Assembly (NCBI GenBank): GCA_000997945.1
Contig: LCCP01000016.1
Location: 1 to 42,690, forward strand
Source of the DNA: Parcubacteria group bacterium GW2011_GWC2_42_12
GTDB taxonomy: Bacteria > Patescibacteriota > Patescibacteriia > Patescibacteriales > GWC2-42-12
Direction: 5' to 3'
DNA length: 42,690 bases
Below the pieces are notes generated by a model, which searched no databases, had not been told where the DNA came from, and was given only the letters and a program-made list of their open reading frames with translations. Positions 15,662-24,262 of this stretch are shown here, one piece after another (position 1 is the stretch's first letter; each line of letters begins with the position of its first letter). A program made the translations under genes and the position numbers.

Positions 15662-16969
15662 ATGCAGCAAATTTTAGATTTGCATATCCATTCAAAATAT
15701 TCCCGTTCCTGCTCGCCGGAACTGACCTTAGAAAATATTGACGCGGCCTGCCGGCTTAAGGGGGTAGATATTATCGCTACCGGAGATTTCACTTTTCCGA
15801 ATTGGTTTTCTGATATTAAAAATAAGTTGGAAGAAACAATCCCCCTTACCCCCCTTTATCAAGGGGGCAGTAAAAGCGGATTATATAAACTGAAAAGCGC
15901 CAAAGATGATAAGGTAAAATTTATTTTATCAACTGAAGTGGCCTTAATCTATAAAGACGGCGGCAAGGCCCGGCGGATTCATATAGTAATCCACGCGTCT
16001 AGTATAAGAGCGGCTGAAGAACTGAATAATTATCTGGATAAAAATTTTAATATCCGCTCTGACGGACGGCCAATTCTAGGATTAAGCGCGCCGGATCTGA
16101 TGGAATTATGCTTAGGCATTGATAAAAAGTTTTTAATTTACCCGGCGCATATTTGGACGCCCTGGTTCGCAGTCTTCGGTTCAAAGTCAGGTTTTGATAA
16201 AATGGAGGAATGTTTTCATGAATATACCAAGGATGTTTATGCTATTGAGACCGGATTGTCTAGCGACCCGGCCATGAATTGGCGTTTGTCCGCTTTGGAC
16301 AGATTTACTATTCTGTCAAATTCGGACGCGCACTCTCTGCCTAACATCGCGCGCGAAGCCAATGTTTTTGAAATGAAGGAGACCACCTATGATGAAATTT
16401 ATAATATCATTAAAAATAAAAAAATTAGCCGGAGCGATAATGAGGCCGGCGTAAAATATACGATTGAATTTTATCCGGAAGAAGGCATGTATCATTATGA
16501 CGGCCATCGAACCTGCCAGGTAAGTTTTACTCCGGAGCAAACTAAAAAACACAAGGGCATCTGCCCAGTCTGCAAGAAGCCGTTGGTTATTGGCGTGATG
16601 AATCGGGTTGATGAGTTAGCGGATCGGGCCCTGGGCGAGCAGGGCGAAAACACGGCGCCTTTTAAAAAATTAGTTGAGCTTGATAAAATCATCGCCGAGG
16701 CCATGGATATTAAATCCAGGCACGCCGGCAAAGTGCAAATAGCTTATAATAACTTAGTTAAACAAGGCGGCAACGAACTTAATATTTTATTAAATATTCG
16801 GCTAAAAGATCTAGCCAGAATGGCCGACGCGGCCGTAGTAGAAGGCATTAAGCGGGTGCGCGAAGGCAAGTTGATTATTAAGCCAGGATTTGACGGCCAA
16901 TACGGCGAAATTAAAATATTTAGCGAACAGGAGAAAAGAAAAAATAAGCAGAAGAGTTTGTTTGAATAG
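15662..16969 (+). CDS. PHP-domain endonuclease Q-like protein
   Basis: The product is 435 residues. The PHP metal site begins DLHIHSKYSRSCSPELTLEN; ATGDFTFPNW, LSTEVALIY, HIVIHASS, YPAHIWTPWFAVFG and SNSDAHSLPN give the other ligands. A zinc-finger-like region (about 280-310) has a Cys before QVSFTPEQ and then CPVCKKPL. This arrangement matches EndoQ, which nicks DNA 5' of deaminated bases (uracil, hypoxanthine); databases often mislabel it as UvrD helicase. About residues 60-70 (PLTPLYQGGSKS) are repeat-encoded. It is the last gene of the glmS operon, followed by a bidirectional terminator. Confidence 0.85.
   Translation: MQQILDLHIHSKYSRSCSPELTLENIDAACRLKGVDIIATGDFTFPNWFSDIKNKLEETIPLTPLYQGGSKSGLYKLKSAKDDKVKFILSTEVALIYKDGGKARRIHIVIHASSIRAAEELNNYLDKNFNIRSDGRPILGLSAPDLMELCLGIDKKFLIYPAHIWTPWFAVFGSKSGFDKMEECFHEYTKDVYAIETGLSSDPAMNWRLSALDRFTILSNSDAHSLPNIAREANVFEMKETTYDEIYNIIKNKKISRSDNEAGVKYTIEFYPEEGMYHYDGHRTCQVSFTPEQTKKHKGICPVCKKPLVIGVMNRVDELADRALGEQGENTAPFKKLVELDKIIAEAMDIKSRHAGKVQIAYNNLVKQGGNELNILLNIRLKDLARMADAAVVEGIKRVREGKLIIKPGFDGQYGEIKIFSEQEKRKNKQKSLFE
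15838..15868 (+). repeat. CCCCCTTTATCAAGGGGG-family palindrome in the EndoQ gene
   Basis: The in-frame insertion translates as IPLTPLYQGG. The same unit and same frame occur at 1496-1525 in the surface-protein remnant, and a diverged copy lies at 21775-21805. Confidence 0.85.
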
Positions 16970-16980
16970 AATTATTGGTT

Positions 16981-17024
16981 AAATAAAAATAGTCCTAACA
17001 ATATGTTCAGGGCTATTTTTATTT
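16981..17024. terminator. bidirectional terminator
   Basis: The long stem AAATAAAAATAG-TCCT / AGGG-CTATTTTTATTT lies between the convergent EndoQ gene and the small basic-protein gene; both strands end in T-rich arms. Confidence 0.8.
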
Positions 17025-17045
17025 ATAAAGTCAAAACTTTATAAA

Positions 17046-17144
17046 TTATTTCCTTCTTCGTTTGGCGGTCTTCTTCTTGCGATGAGTAGTCTTTCTTTTC
17101 TTGGCGTGTTTCTTCGCCTTGCGTCTAGCTTTTTTCTTAGCCAT
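17046..17144 (-). CDS. 32-residue highly basic protein (candidate small ribosomal or nucleoid protein)
   Basis: Too short for the ORF track. The reading frame MAKKKARRKAKKHAKKRKTT, then HRKKKTAKRRRK, contains 24 Lys/Arg (plus two His) out of 32 residues. It is preceded by AGGGAGGTG eight bases before ATG, the best Shine-Dalgarno in the window, and by an extended promoter (TTGCTA, 16 bp, TGA-TATAAT; 17227-17254) with an 80-nt leader. This pattern implies a highly expressed RNA-binding protein, similar in style to tiny basic ribosomal proteins (bTHX, bL36, AURKAIP1-like). I cannot place it in a family with certainty. It is convergent with the glmS operon. Confidence 0.75.
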   Translation of the reverse strand: MAKKKARRKAKKHAKKRKTTHRKKKTAKRRRK

Positions 17145-17226
17145 CTTATTTCACCTCCCTTCGTCATGGCAAAATTTTTCCGAAGAATTTTTGCCGGTTA
17201 TGTAAAATTTATTTAATCATACTTTA

Positions 17227-17254
17227 ATTATATCACGGGAAAATATAATAGCAA
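17227..17254 (-). promoter_or_regulatory. promoter of the small basic-protein gene
   Basis: On the minus strand: TTGCTA, 16-bp spacer, TATAAT with an upstream TG (TGATATAAT). The leader contains the hairpin GGCAAAAATTCTTCGG...ATTTTGCC before the SD. Confidence 0.75.
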
Positions 17255-17422
17255 GGGTTTTTGTTAATTTTTAGAGAATAAGGTTGCATTAAATTATTTT
17301 AATGCTGGTAAATTTTTTGTAATATCTTTACTTTGCCTCGGCATAAAAATATAAATCTATAAATGTAATTATATAATTTAGATGATAAAAAATTTTATCA
17401 CTTTATTTTTATATAAAGTTTT

Positions 17423-17451
17423 TTGACATTTTGTTTAATTTGGGCTAAAAT
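17423..17451 (+). promoter_or_regulatory. ileS promoter
   Basis: TTGACA (17423-17428), 17-bp spacer, TAAAAT (17446-17451). The leader to ATG 17472 would be only about 14 nt, too short and too A/T-rich for a Shine-Dalgarno. The stretch 17255-17422 is AT-rich and holds nothing else I can recognise. Confidence 0.7.
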
Positions 17452-17471
17452 AATTAAACAAATATCGTTTT

Positions 17472-20399
17472 ATGGTAAAAGAAAAAATGGAAAAGCAAAC
17501 TAATAGCAGCCTTGTTTCTAAAATGGAAGAGGAAATTTTGAATTTTTGGGAGCAGAAGGAAATTTTTAAGAAATCAGTGGAGAAGGAAGCACCCAAAGGC
17601 GACTATGTTTTTTATGATGGGCCGCCGTTTGCTACCGGCACGCCGCATTATGGCCATATCGTGGCCAGCACCATGAAAGACATTGTGCCCAGATATTGGA
17701 CTATGAAGGGTTATCGGGTGGAAAGAACCTGGGGCTGGGATTGCCATGGCTTGCCAATTGAAAATATAGTGGAAAAAGAAATGGGATCTAAGAGTAAGAA
17801 AGATATTGAGAAGATGGGCGTGGCTGAATTTAATGAAAGATGCCGCTCTAAGGTTTTGGTCTATGTCGGAGAGTGGGAAAAAGTAATCAGGCGCTTGGGC
17901 CGCTGGGCAGATATGAATAATGCCTATAAGACCATGGATTTGAACTTCATGGAATCGGTCTGGTGGGTGTTTAAGCAGTTATGGGACAAAGGATTGATCT
18001 ACGAGGGTTATCGTTCCATGCATATCTGCCCCAGATGCGAGACCACTTTGTCGCAGCAGGAGGTAGCCGAAGGGTATAAAGATATTAAAGATTTGTCCGC
18101 GACTGCTAAATTTGAATTAGCGGATGAGCCGGGTACTTTTGTTTTAGCTTGGACCACTACGCCCTGGACATTAATCGGTAATGTGGCGTTAGCGATTGGG
18201 AAAAATGTTGATTATGTAGTTTTAGGAATCAGGAATCAGGAATCAGGAATCAGGGAAAAAATAATTTTGTCCAAAAATAGATTAGAAATTATAAAAGGCG
18301 AGTACGAGATAATAAGAAAATTAAAAGGCAAAGATTTGGTTGGCAAAAAATATAAGCCGCTGTTTGATTATTATTTTGGCAATGAAAAATTAGAAAACAG
18401 GCAGAACGGTTGGAAAATTTACGCGGCTGATTTCGTTACCACCGAAGAGGGGACGGGCGTAGTGCATATCGCGCCGGCGTTCGGCGAGGATGATATGAAC
18501 TTAGGCAAAAAAGAAAAGCTGCCGTTTATTCAGCATGTTAATATGGACGGCACGATTAAGGCGGAGGTTAAGGATCTTGCCGGCCTGAATGTTAAGCCAA
18601 CCGATGATACGCAGAAAACCGACGTGGAGATTATAAAATATTTAGCGCAGCATAATCTATTATTTGCCAAAGAAAAATATGAGCATAGCTATCCGCATTG
18701 CTGGCGCTGCGAGACGCCGCTCATTAATTACGCTACCTCGTCATGGTTTGTTAATGTGACTAAAATTAAGGATAAAGCTTTAAAGTTAGCTAAAAAAATA
18801 AACTGGTCGCCCAAGCATATTAAGGAAGGGCGTTTCGGCAACTGGCTAGAAGGCGCGCGCGACTGGTCAATCTCGCGCCAGAGATTTTGGGCCAGCGTTA
18901 TACCGATTTGGCAATGCGACCAATGCGGCGAAAAAAGGGTTTTTGGTTCAGCGGCCGAGCTGGAAAAGATGAGCGGAGAAAAGATTACCGATTTGCATAA
19001 ACACATAGTAGATAAAATTACTTTTAAATGTGAAAAATGCGATGGAACGATGAAACGGGTGCCGGATGTTTTGGATACTTGGTTTGACTCTGGCTCTATG
19101 CCGTACGCGCAAATGCATTATCCTTTCCAAAATAAGGAAAAATTTGAAAAGAATTTTCCGGCCGAATTTATCGCCGAAGGCGATGACCAGACTCGCGCTT
19201 GGTTTTATTATCTTCATGTTATCGCTACGGCGATTCGCGGCCAAGAGGCGTTTAAAAATGTTATCGTTAACGGAATTGTTTTAGCCGAAGATGGCAAGAA
19301 AATGGCCAAGCGATTGAAAAATTATCCGGATCCGCTGTTGGTGATGAATAAGTATGGCGCGGACGCGCTAAGATATTACCTTTGCGCTTCGCCGGTCATG
19401 AAAGCGGATAATATAAATTTTTCCGAAAAGGATTTGGCCGAGCAAACCAGATTTTTTAATATCTTACTTAATGTTCTTTCTTTTTACAAAATGTTCGCTC
19501 AAGGAGTGGCAGCGGCCGATTTAGAGAAAAAAGATTTGGTTAATGTTTTGGATAAATGGATAACTTCCCGGCTAGAGCAAACCAAGCAGGCGGTTGCCGA
19601 AAAAATGGATAATTACAATCTACATGCCGTGCGCGAGATTCCGATTTTTATTAATGACTTGTCAACTTGGTACCTGCGCCGTTCCCGGGACCGGTTTAAG
19701 GGCGATGATCAGGAAGATAAGACAAGAGCTTTAAAAACTTTGCGACGAACTCTATATCACCTAGCCAGAATCATGGCGCCGTTCATGCCATTTATGGCCG
19801 AGCATATTTATCAGGAATTGGGCGCAAAAACTGCCGAGTCGGTGCATCTGGAAACCTGGCCCGAAATTAGAAAAGAGTGGATCGACGAGAAAGTTTTAGC
19901 AGAGATGGAAACAGTCAGAAAAATCGTGGAGCTGGGGTTAGCCAAGAGAGATGAAGCCGGCATAAAGGTTAGGCAAGCGTTGCAGAAGCTAGAAGTTAGA
20001 AGTAAGAAGTTAGAATTAAATAAAGAATATTTAAATTTAATTAAAGAGGAATTAAATGTTAGGGAGGTTGTGGCGGAAAAAGGCAAAGGTGAATTAAAGG
20101 TGGAACTTGATACAGTATTAACTGATGATTTGAAGTTGGATGGGCTGAAACGGGAAATTGTGCGTCTGGTTAATAATATGCGTAAGAATACCGGTTTAAC
20201 CATAAAGGATAAAATAGTTTTGTCGTGGCGCAGCGATTCCGTATTGGTGAAAAAAGTTTTTAGCCAGATGACTGATGAATTAAAGAAGGATACTTTGAGC
20301 GGAGAGATAGCGGAAGGCCAGGTTGAAGGCAAGGAAGTTAAAGTAAACGGAGAAAATGCTAGATTAGATATCAGTAAAATTAAAAATTATGCGAACTGA
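17472..20399 (+). CDS. ileS: isoleucyl-tRNA synthetase (eukaryote-type, IleS2)
   Basis: The product is 975 residues. The class I HIGH motif appears as PHYGH (about 56-60) and KMSKS as KKMAKR (about 610). Other landmarks are YDGPPFATGTPHYGH, WGWDCHGLPIE, WTTTPWTLIGN (CP1 editing), DWSISRQRFWASVIPIW, a CxxC pair (CDQCGE, CEKCDG) within the insertion, and DVLDTWFDSGSMPYAQ. The length and the C-terminal architecture match the IleS2 type, which in other bacteria is mupirocin-resistant. Two in-frame repeat insertions occur: four copies of AGGAATC at 18224-18254 (RNQESGIRE) in the editing domain, and a TTAGAAGT-type repeat at 19984-20018. It overlaps the next gene by 11 nt. Confidence 0.96.
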   Translation: MVKEKMEKQTNSSLVSKMEEEILNFWEQKEIFKKSVEKEAPKGDYVFYDGPPFATGTPHYGHIVASTMKDIVPRYWTMKGYRVERTWGWDCHGLPIENIVEKEMGSKSKKDIEKMGVAEFNERCRSKVLVYVGEWEKVIRRLGRWADMNNAYKTMDLNFMESVWWVFKQLWDKGLIYEGYRSMHICPRCETTLSQQEVAEGYKDIKDLSATAKFELADEPGTFVLAWTTTPWTLIGNVALAIGKNVDYVVLGIRNQESGIREKIILSKNRLEIIKGEYEIIRKLKGKDLVGKKYKPLFDYYFGNEKLENRQNGWKIYAADFVTTEEGTGVVHIAPAFGEDDMNLGKKEKLPFIQHVNMDGTIKAEVKDLAGLNVKPTDDTQKTDVEIIKYLAQHNLLFAKEKYEHSYPHCWRCETPLINYATSSWFVNVTKIKDKALKLAKKINWSPKHIKEGRFGNWLEGARDWSISRQRFWASVIPIWQCDQCGEKRVFGSAAELEKMSGEKITDLHKHIVDKITFKCEKCDGTMKRVPDVLDTWFDSGSMPYAQMHYPFQNKEKFEKNFPAEFIAEGDDQTRAWFYYLHVIATAIRGQEAFKNVIVNGIVLAEDGKKMAKRLKNYPDPLLVMNKYGADALRYYLCASPVMKADNINFSEKDLAEQTRFFNILLNVLSFYKMFAQGVAAADLEKKDLVNVLDKWITSRLEQTKQAVAEKMDNYNLHAVREIPIFINDLSTWYLRRSRDRFKGDDQEDKTRALKTLRRTLYHLARIMAPFMPFMAEHIYQELGAKTAESVHLETWPEIRKEWIDEKVLAEMETVRKIVELGLAKRDEAGIKVRQALQKLEVRSKKLELNKEYLNLIKEELNVREVVAEKGKGELKVELDTVLTDDLKLDGLKREIVRLVNNMRKNTGLTIKDKIVLSWRSDSVLVKKVFSQMTDELKKDTLSGEIAEGQVEGKEVKVNGENARLDISKIKNYAN
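18224..18254 (+). repeat. 7-bp tandem repeat (AGGAATC x4) in ileS
   Basis: Four perfect copies are translated GIRNQESGIRE in the editing domain. Because 7 is not a multiple of 3, copy-number changes would usually shift the frame. Confidence 0.9.
19984..20018 (+). repeat. TTAGAAGTAAGAAG low-complexity repeat in ileS
   Basis: Translated KLEVRSKKLEL. Near-identical units in the same frame occur at 22329-22362 (RSKKLEVRIKN) and 32849-32880 (SKKLEVRSKKEN). Confidence 0.85.
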
Positions 20400-21114
20400 A
20401 ATTTTATTGGCGGGAAATCATGAAAAATTGCCGGAGTATTTACATAATTTTTTTGAGCTAGACGAAACCCGGCTAGAAGTTTTGAAAGAAAGAATTAAGA
20501 AATTCGACGGTTTAGTAAGGCTTTTTGTACACCCATATTTTATAACAGCCGACGAAGAAGAGGATGGATTTTCTCAACAGAAACTCAATGCTATTAATAG
20601 GGCAATAAATATTTTAGCCACTAACGATCCGGCGAAGGTTCCGCCACTCATGATAATGGAAGGTCAAGAAAAATTACCAGTACTAGCCGAGAATATACAG
20701 GAATTTAATTCGGAGTTTTTGTCTGGTCACCCAAAATTTAGAGATGTTTATATTATTCCTACAAGGGCGGGCAATAGCCCGGAGCCAGCGCCGGTAAATA
20801 AGATTGATATTAAACCGTCTGCAAATGATGACGGAGACATAAGGGAATACGAATCTGACGCTAATTGGTCAGTATTGACAGCTAAATTAAAACAGCTTGG
20901 TGTGAAAAAAATATTAATTGGTGGTATGCTCATGGAAGCAGTAAAAATGACAGACGATGGCAAACTTAAAGGGGTTGGTTGCGTTGGCGCGACAATCAGA
21001 CATCTTCAAGATGATTTTAAGGTGGAATTATCCAATCTTTCATATTCAAGAGCTGAATGGGATGAGGATGTGCGCGATAACAGGAGAAAATTTCAACAAG
21101 AATTAAAAAGATAA
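20389..21114 (+). CDS. unknown protein, possibly isochorismatase-like fold
   Basis: The product is 241 residues, with no signal or membrane segment. It begins inside the end of ileS (ATG overlaps by 11 nt), so translation is probably coupled. The segment LGVKKILIGGMLMEA, then GCVGATIRHLQDDFKVEL, resembles the core of isochorismatase-type hydrolases (a strand ending in GG, then a Cys-Val and helix). RLFVHPYFITADEEED near residue 45 would be the first acidic site. The match is by pattern only and the catalytic triad is not clear. Cotranscription with ileS gives no functional clue. Confidence 0.45.
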   Translation: MRTEILLAGNHEKLPEYLHNFFELDETRLEVLKERIKKFDGLVRLFVHPYFITADEEEDGFSQQKLNAINRAINILATNDPAKVPPLMIMEGQEKLPVLAENIQEFNSEFLSGHPKFRDVYIIPTRAGNSPEPAPVNKIDIKPSANDDGDIREYESDANWSVLTAKLKQLGVKKILIGGMLMEAVKMTDDGKLKGVGCVGATIRHLQDDFKVELSNLSYSRAEWDEDVRDNRRKFQQELKR

Positions 21115-21166
21115 AAAAATAATTTATAATTAAGAGAACACCCTGCGGTCTCTGCCGCAGGACCTT

Positions 21167-21475
21167 GTGTGCGACCCGCAGGGTTTAACGCCCAGCGGTG
21201 TCGCAATTTACTTTACGAAAATCGAAAAAAAATGCCAGCCGGAGCATTTTAAAAAAATACTCAATGGCGAAAAAAATTTTGAATTACGATTGGCGGATTG
21301 GCAGTGCCAGCCCGGAGATATTTTAATTTTGCGTGAATGGGATCCGGAAACAAAAGATTATACTGGTCGGCAAATTGAAAAAGAGGTTGGCTATATTTTA
21401 AAAACTAAAAACATAACGTTTTTTTCTAAAGCCGACGCGGAAAAGTATGGTTATCAGGTAATTGGGTTTAAATAA
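21167..21475 (+). CDS. DUF3850/ASCH-like small protein
   Basis: The product is about 102 residues. QPEHFKKILNGEKNFELRLA, then CQPGDILILREWDPE, YTGRQIEKEVGYIL and YQVIGFK, match the DUF3850 family of PUA/ASCH-like domains, which are thought to bind RNA or modified nucleotides. The start is uncertain: GTG 21167 is the only usual start codon in frame, and the first 15 or so residues come from a GC-rich hairpin region (CCCTGCGG ... CCGCAGGG, 21141-21184). The family core begins near KIEKKCQPEHF. It lies 9 nt before the PP-loop gene. Confidence 0.7.
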   Translation: MCDPQGLTPSGVAIYFTKIEKKCQPEHFKKILNGEKNFELRLADWQCQPGDILILREWDPETKDYTGRQIEKEVGYILKTKNITFFSKADAEKYGYQVIGFK

Positions 21476-21484
21476 TATATTTAT

Positions 21485-22555
21485 ATGGCAAAAGCCCTGG
21501 TTCTATTATCAGGCGGATTGGATTCGATGCTCGCGGCCAGAATTTTAATGGAGCAAGGCATTGAAGTTACCGGCTTGAGTTTCAAAAGTTATTTTTTCGG
21601 CACGGCCAAGGCGAAGAAAGTAGCCGAGCAATTAGGCATGAAGCTAATTGAGATTGATTTTTCCGTTGAGCATCTGGCTATGGTGAAAAACCCCAAGCAC
21701 GGTTATGGCAAGAACATGAATCCCTGCATTGATTGTCATGCCCTGATGCTTAAAAAAGCTAAAGAAATAATGGTTAACCCCCCTTGCCCCCCTTGTCAGG
21801 GGGGTGAGCAATTTAATTTCGTGGCCACCGGCGAAGTTTTAGGCGAGCGGCCTATGTCGCAGAACGCGAAAGCTTTGAAAACCGTGGAAAAAGAGTCGGG
21901 CTTAACCGGTCGGCTGATTCGTCCGTTGTCGGCTAAACTCTTGCCTGAATCCGACTCGGAAAAAGCAGGTCTTGTAAGTCGGGGAAAGTTATTGGATTTG
22001 AGCGGCCGATCAAGAAAGCGGCAATTGGCATTAGTAAAAAAGTATGGTATAAAAGAATTTGCCAGTCCGGGCGGCGGTTGCCTTTTAACCGATCCGGTAT
22101 TTAGCGAAAAATTGATGAAATTATTTGAATATTGGCCTGATGGCGATGGTTTAGATATACAATTGTTAAAATATGGCCGGCTTTTTTGGCTGAAAGATAG
22201 GGAGGAAAAGGATGTTTTGCTGATTGTTGGTCGTGATCAAGAAGATAATGAACAATTAGAAAAACTGGTCAGACCGGGCGATGTCTTAATAAAATTCGCG
22301 CCCTTAGTCGCCGGACCAACGAGTTTAATTAGAAGTAAGAAGTTAGAAGTAAGAATTAAGAATGAAATGCAAGAAATTGAGGCGCCGGAAGAGTTGAAGA
22401 TGAGTGAGTTAAAATTGGGCGAGAGTAAAAGTCAAGAGGAAATTATAAATATCGCTTCATTACTGACAGGTTATTACGCGGCTAAAGCCAGAGGCAAGAA
22501 GGTGAAGCTGGAAATTAATATAATACCAGAACTTACGCGCTTAAAAAATATCTAA
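21485..22555 (+). CDS. PP-loop ATP pyrophosphatase, ThiI/MnmA-like tRNA thiolation enzyme
   Basis: The product is 356 residues. The N-terminal PP-loop is VLLSGGLDSMLAARIL (residues 6-21). MNPCIDCHALMLKKA has a CxxC-like pair, and EFASPGGGCLLTDP carries a second conserved cysteine. This matches bacterial ThiI-related proteins that adenylate a tRNA base and replace oxygen by sulfur. The C-terminal half (LLIVGRDQEDNEQLEKLV, then PGDVLIKFAPLVAGPTSL) resembles the NFACT-R2 (DUF814) type domain often fused to such PP-loop proteins. Two repeat-encoded pieces are present: NPPCPPCQGGEQ at 21775-21805 and RSKKLEVRIKN at 22329-22362. The exact tRNA substrate is uncertain. Confidence 0.75.
   Translation: MAKALVLLSGGLDSMLAARILMEQGIEVTGLSFKSYFFGTAKAKKVAEQLGMKLIEIDFSVEHLAMVKNPKHGYGKNMNPCIDCHALMLKKAKEIMVNPPCPPCQGGEQFNFVATGEVLGERPMSQNAKALKTVEKESGLTGRLIRPLSAKLLPESDSEKAGLVSRGKLLDLSGRSRKRQLALVKKYGIKEFASPGGGCLLTDPVFSEKLMKLFEYWPDGDGLDIQLLKYGRLFWLKDREEKDVLLIVGRDQEDNEQLEKLVRPGDVLIKFAPLVAGPTSLIRSKKLEVRIKNEMQEIEAPEELKMSELKLGESKSQEEIINIASLLTGYYAAKARGKKVKLEINIIPELTRLKNI
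21775..21805 (+). repeat. diverged CCCCCTT-TCAAGGGGG palindrome in the PP-loop gene
   Basis: AACCCCCCTTGCCCCCCTTG then TCAGGGGGG, read in the same frame as the copies at 1496 and 15838. Confidence 0.75.
22329..22362 (+). repeat. TTAGAAGTAAGAAG repeat in the PP-loop gene
   Basis: Translated RSKKLEVRIKN, between the conserved C-terminal domain and an acidic tail. Confidence 0.8.
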
Positions 22556-22616
22556 TATAAGCCAACTGCTAATAAACTGCGTAAGTACTGATAATAAATA
22601 ATAAACAAAAATAATT

Positions 22617-22740
22617 GTCATTGCGAGCGACTGAAAGGAGCGAAGCAATCTCAGGCACGATGAATAGCAATAAAATTTTCAATTTATTTAAATTCGTGTT
22701 TGTGAGATTGCTTCGTCGCTTGCGCTCCTCGCAATGACAT
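22617..22740 (+). repeat. CATTGCGAG...CTCGCAATGAC palindromic element 1
   Basis: The arms TTGTCATTGCGAGCGACTGA / GCGCTCCTCGCAATGACA and GAGCGAAGCAATCTCA / TGAGATTGCTTCG enclose an AT-rich loop. The right end stops 11 nt before the lemA start codon. 22556-22616 holds nothing else. Confidence 0.9.
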
Positions 22741-22749
22741 ACAAAATTT

Positions 22750-23316
22750 ATGACTACATTTCTCTGGATCGTTTTAGCGGTTATTGCGGTCGTTGTTTTC
22801 GCGATTATCGCCCTGTACAACAGCTTAATTCGTTTAAAATTGCGCGTTGACGAAGCCTGGTCGGATATCGATGTGCAATTGAAAAGGCGCCATGATTTAA
22901 TTCCTAACTTAATAGCAACGGTTAAGGGCTACGCGGCGCACGAGCAAGCTACATTTGATAAAGTGATTCAGGCCAGAAATCAGGCCATGCAGGCGCAAGC
23001 CGGCGGCGATAATAAGGCCTTGGCTCAAGCGGAAAATATGCTTTCCGGAACTTTGAAATCCCTGTTCGCTTTATCAGAAGCTTACCCTGATTTAAAGGCC
23101 AATCAGAATTTTTTGGAATTACAACGCGAATTAACCGATACTGAAGATAAGGTTCAGGCCTCCAGAAGATTTTATAACGGCAATGTTAGGGATTATAATA
23201 CCAAATTGCAAGTTTTCCCGACCAATTTTTTGGCCGGCTTATTAAGTTTTAAATCACGAGAATTTTACGGCGTTGAAGACGCGTCCGAGAGAGAAGTAGT
23301 GAATGTAAAGTTATAG
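22750..23316 (+). CDS. lemA: LemA family membrane protein
   Basis: The product is 188 residues. An N-terminal membrane helix (about 4-24, FLWIVLAVIAVVVFAIIALY) is followed by YNSLIRLKLRVDEAWSDIDV and QLKRRHDLIPNLIATVKGYA, the LemA signature, then a long helical bundle ending in GLLSFKSREFYGVEDASERE. The biochemical role is not known; it lies 7 nt before htpX, the usual partner, and is thought to act in the membrane-stress protease context. A palindromic element directly precedes it. Confidence 0.95.
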   Translation: MTTFLWIVLAVIAVVVFAIIALYNSLIRLKLRVDEAWSDIDVQLKRRHDLIPNLIATVKGYAAHEQATFDKVIQARNQAMQAQAGGDNKALAQAENMLSGTLKSLFALSEAYPDLKANQNFLELQRELTDTEDKVQASRRFYNGNVRDYNTKLQVFPTNFLAGLLSFKSREFYGVEDASEREVVNVKL

Positions 23317-23323
23317 AATTTAT

Positions 23324-24235
23324 ATGACTTTATATACTCAAATTGATTCCAACCGGAGAAAAACCTGGTTGTTATTTTCCGTCTTTTTTATCGCCATCAT
23401 TGTAATTGGCTATGTTTTTAGCTACGCCATGGACGATCAGGCGATTCTTTATTTCGCCGTAATTTTTAGTGTTGTTGCCAGCTTCGTAAGTTACTGGTGG
23501 AGCGATAAGATGGTTTTAGCCATGAGCGGCGCGCGGGAAATAGATCATGACAGCAATCGCGAGCTCTATCATATCGTGGAAAATCTCTGCATTACGGCCG
23601 GTCTGCCCACGCCAAAGATATATATTATTAATGATACGGCGCCGAACGCTTTTGCTACCGGCCGCGATCCTAAGCACGCGGTGGTGGCTGTGACCGCCGG
23701 GCTACTCTCAAAATTGGAAAAGTCCGAACTGGAAGGCGTCATCGCCCACGAGCTATCGCATATAGGCAATCGTGATATCTTATTAGCTACTTTGGTGACG
23801 GTTATGGTGGGCATGATAGTATTATTGGCCGATTGGTTTAGAAGATGGTCATTTTTTGGCGGCCACAGAAGAGGCGATAATAAAGGCGGCGGTCAGTTGG
23901 GTTTGATTTTAATGATCGCGGCGATTATTCTATCAATTTTGGCGCCGCTCTTCGCCTATTTAATGCAATTCGCGATTTCCCGCAAGCGCGAGTTTTTAGC
24001 TGATGCCGGCGGCGCGCTTTTAACTCGCTATCCGGACGGTTTAGCCAGGGCGCTTGAAAAAATTTCGGCTGATCGCGAGCCATTAGAAGCGGCTAATCGA
24101 GCTACGGCGCACCTATATATTGTTTCGCCGTTTAAAGAAGATGAAACGCATAAAATCGGTTTTTTTACCCGCCTGTTTATGACGCATCCGCCGGTTGAAG
24201 AAAGGATAAGAGCTTTGAGAGATATGAATTCATAA
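23324..24235 (+). CDS. htpX: membrane zinc metalloprotease HtpX
   Basis: The product is 303 residues of M48 family. Two N-terminal membrane helices (about 14-34 and 40-58) are followed by ENLCITAGLPTPKIYIIND, the zinc motif VIAHELSHIGNRDIL (HExxH near residue 141), two further helices (about 155-172 and 190-216) and REFLADAGGALL with the third ligand Glu. HtpX degrades misfolded membrane proteins with FtsH, whose gene is also in this window. It is in an operon with lemA. Confidence 0.96.
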   Translation: MTLYTQIDSNRRKTWLLFSVFFIAIIVIGYVFSYAMDDQAILYFAVIFSVVASFVSYWWSDKMVLAMSGAREIDHDSNRELYHIVENLCITAGLPTPKIYIINDTAPNAFATGRDPKHAVVAVTAGLLSKLEKSELEGVIAHELSHIGNRDILLATLVTVMVGMIVLLADWFRRWSFFGGHRRGDNKGGGQLGLILMIAAIILSILAPLFAYLMQFAISRKREFLADAGGALLTRYPDGLARALEKISADREPLEAANRATAHLYIVSPFKEDETHKIGFFTRLFMTHPPVEERIRALRDMNS

Positions 24236-24262
24236 TAAAAATAATAATTTATAAATTTGAAT

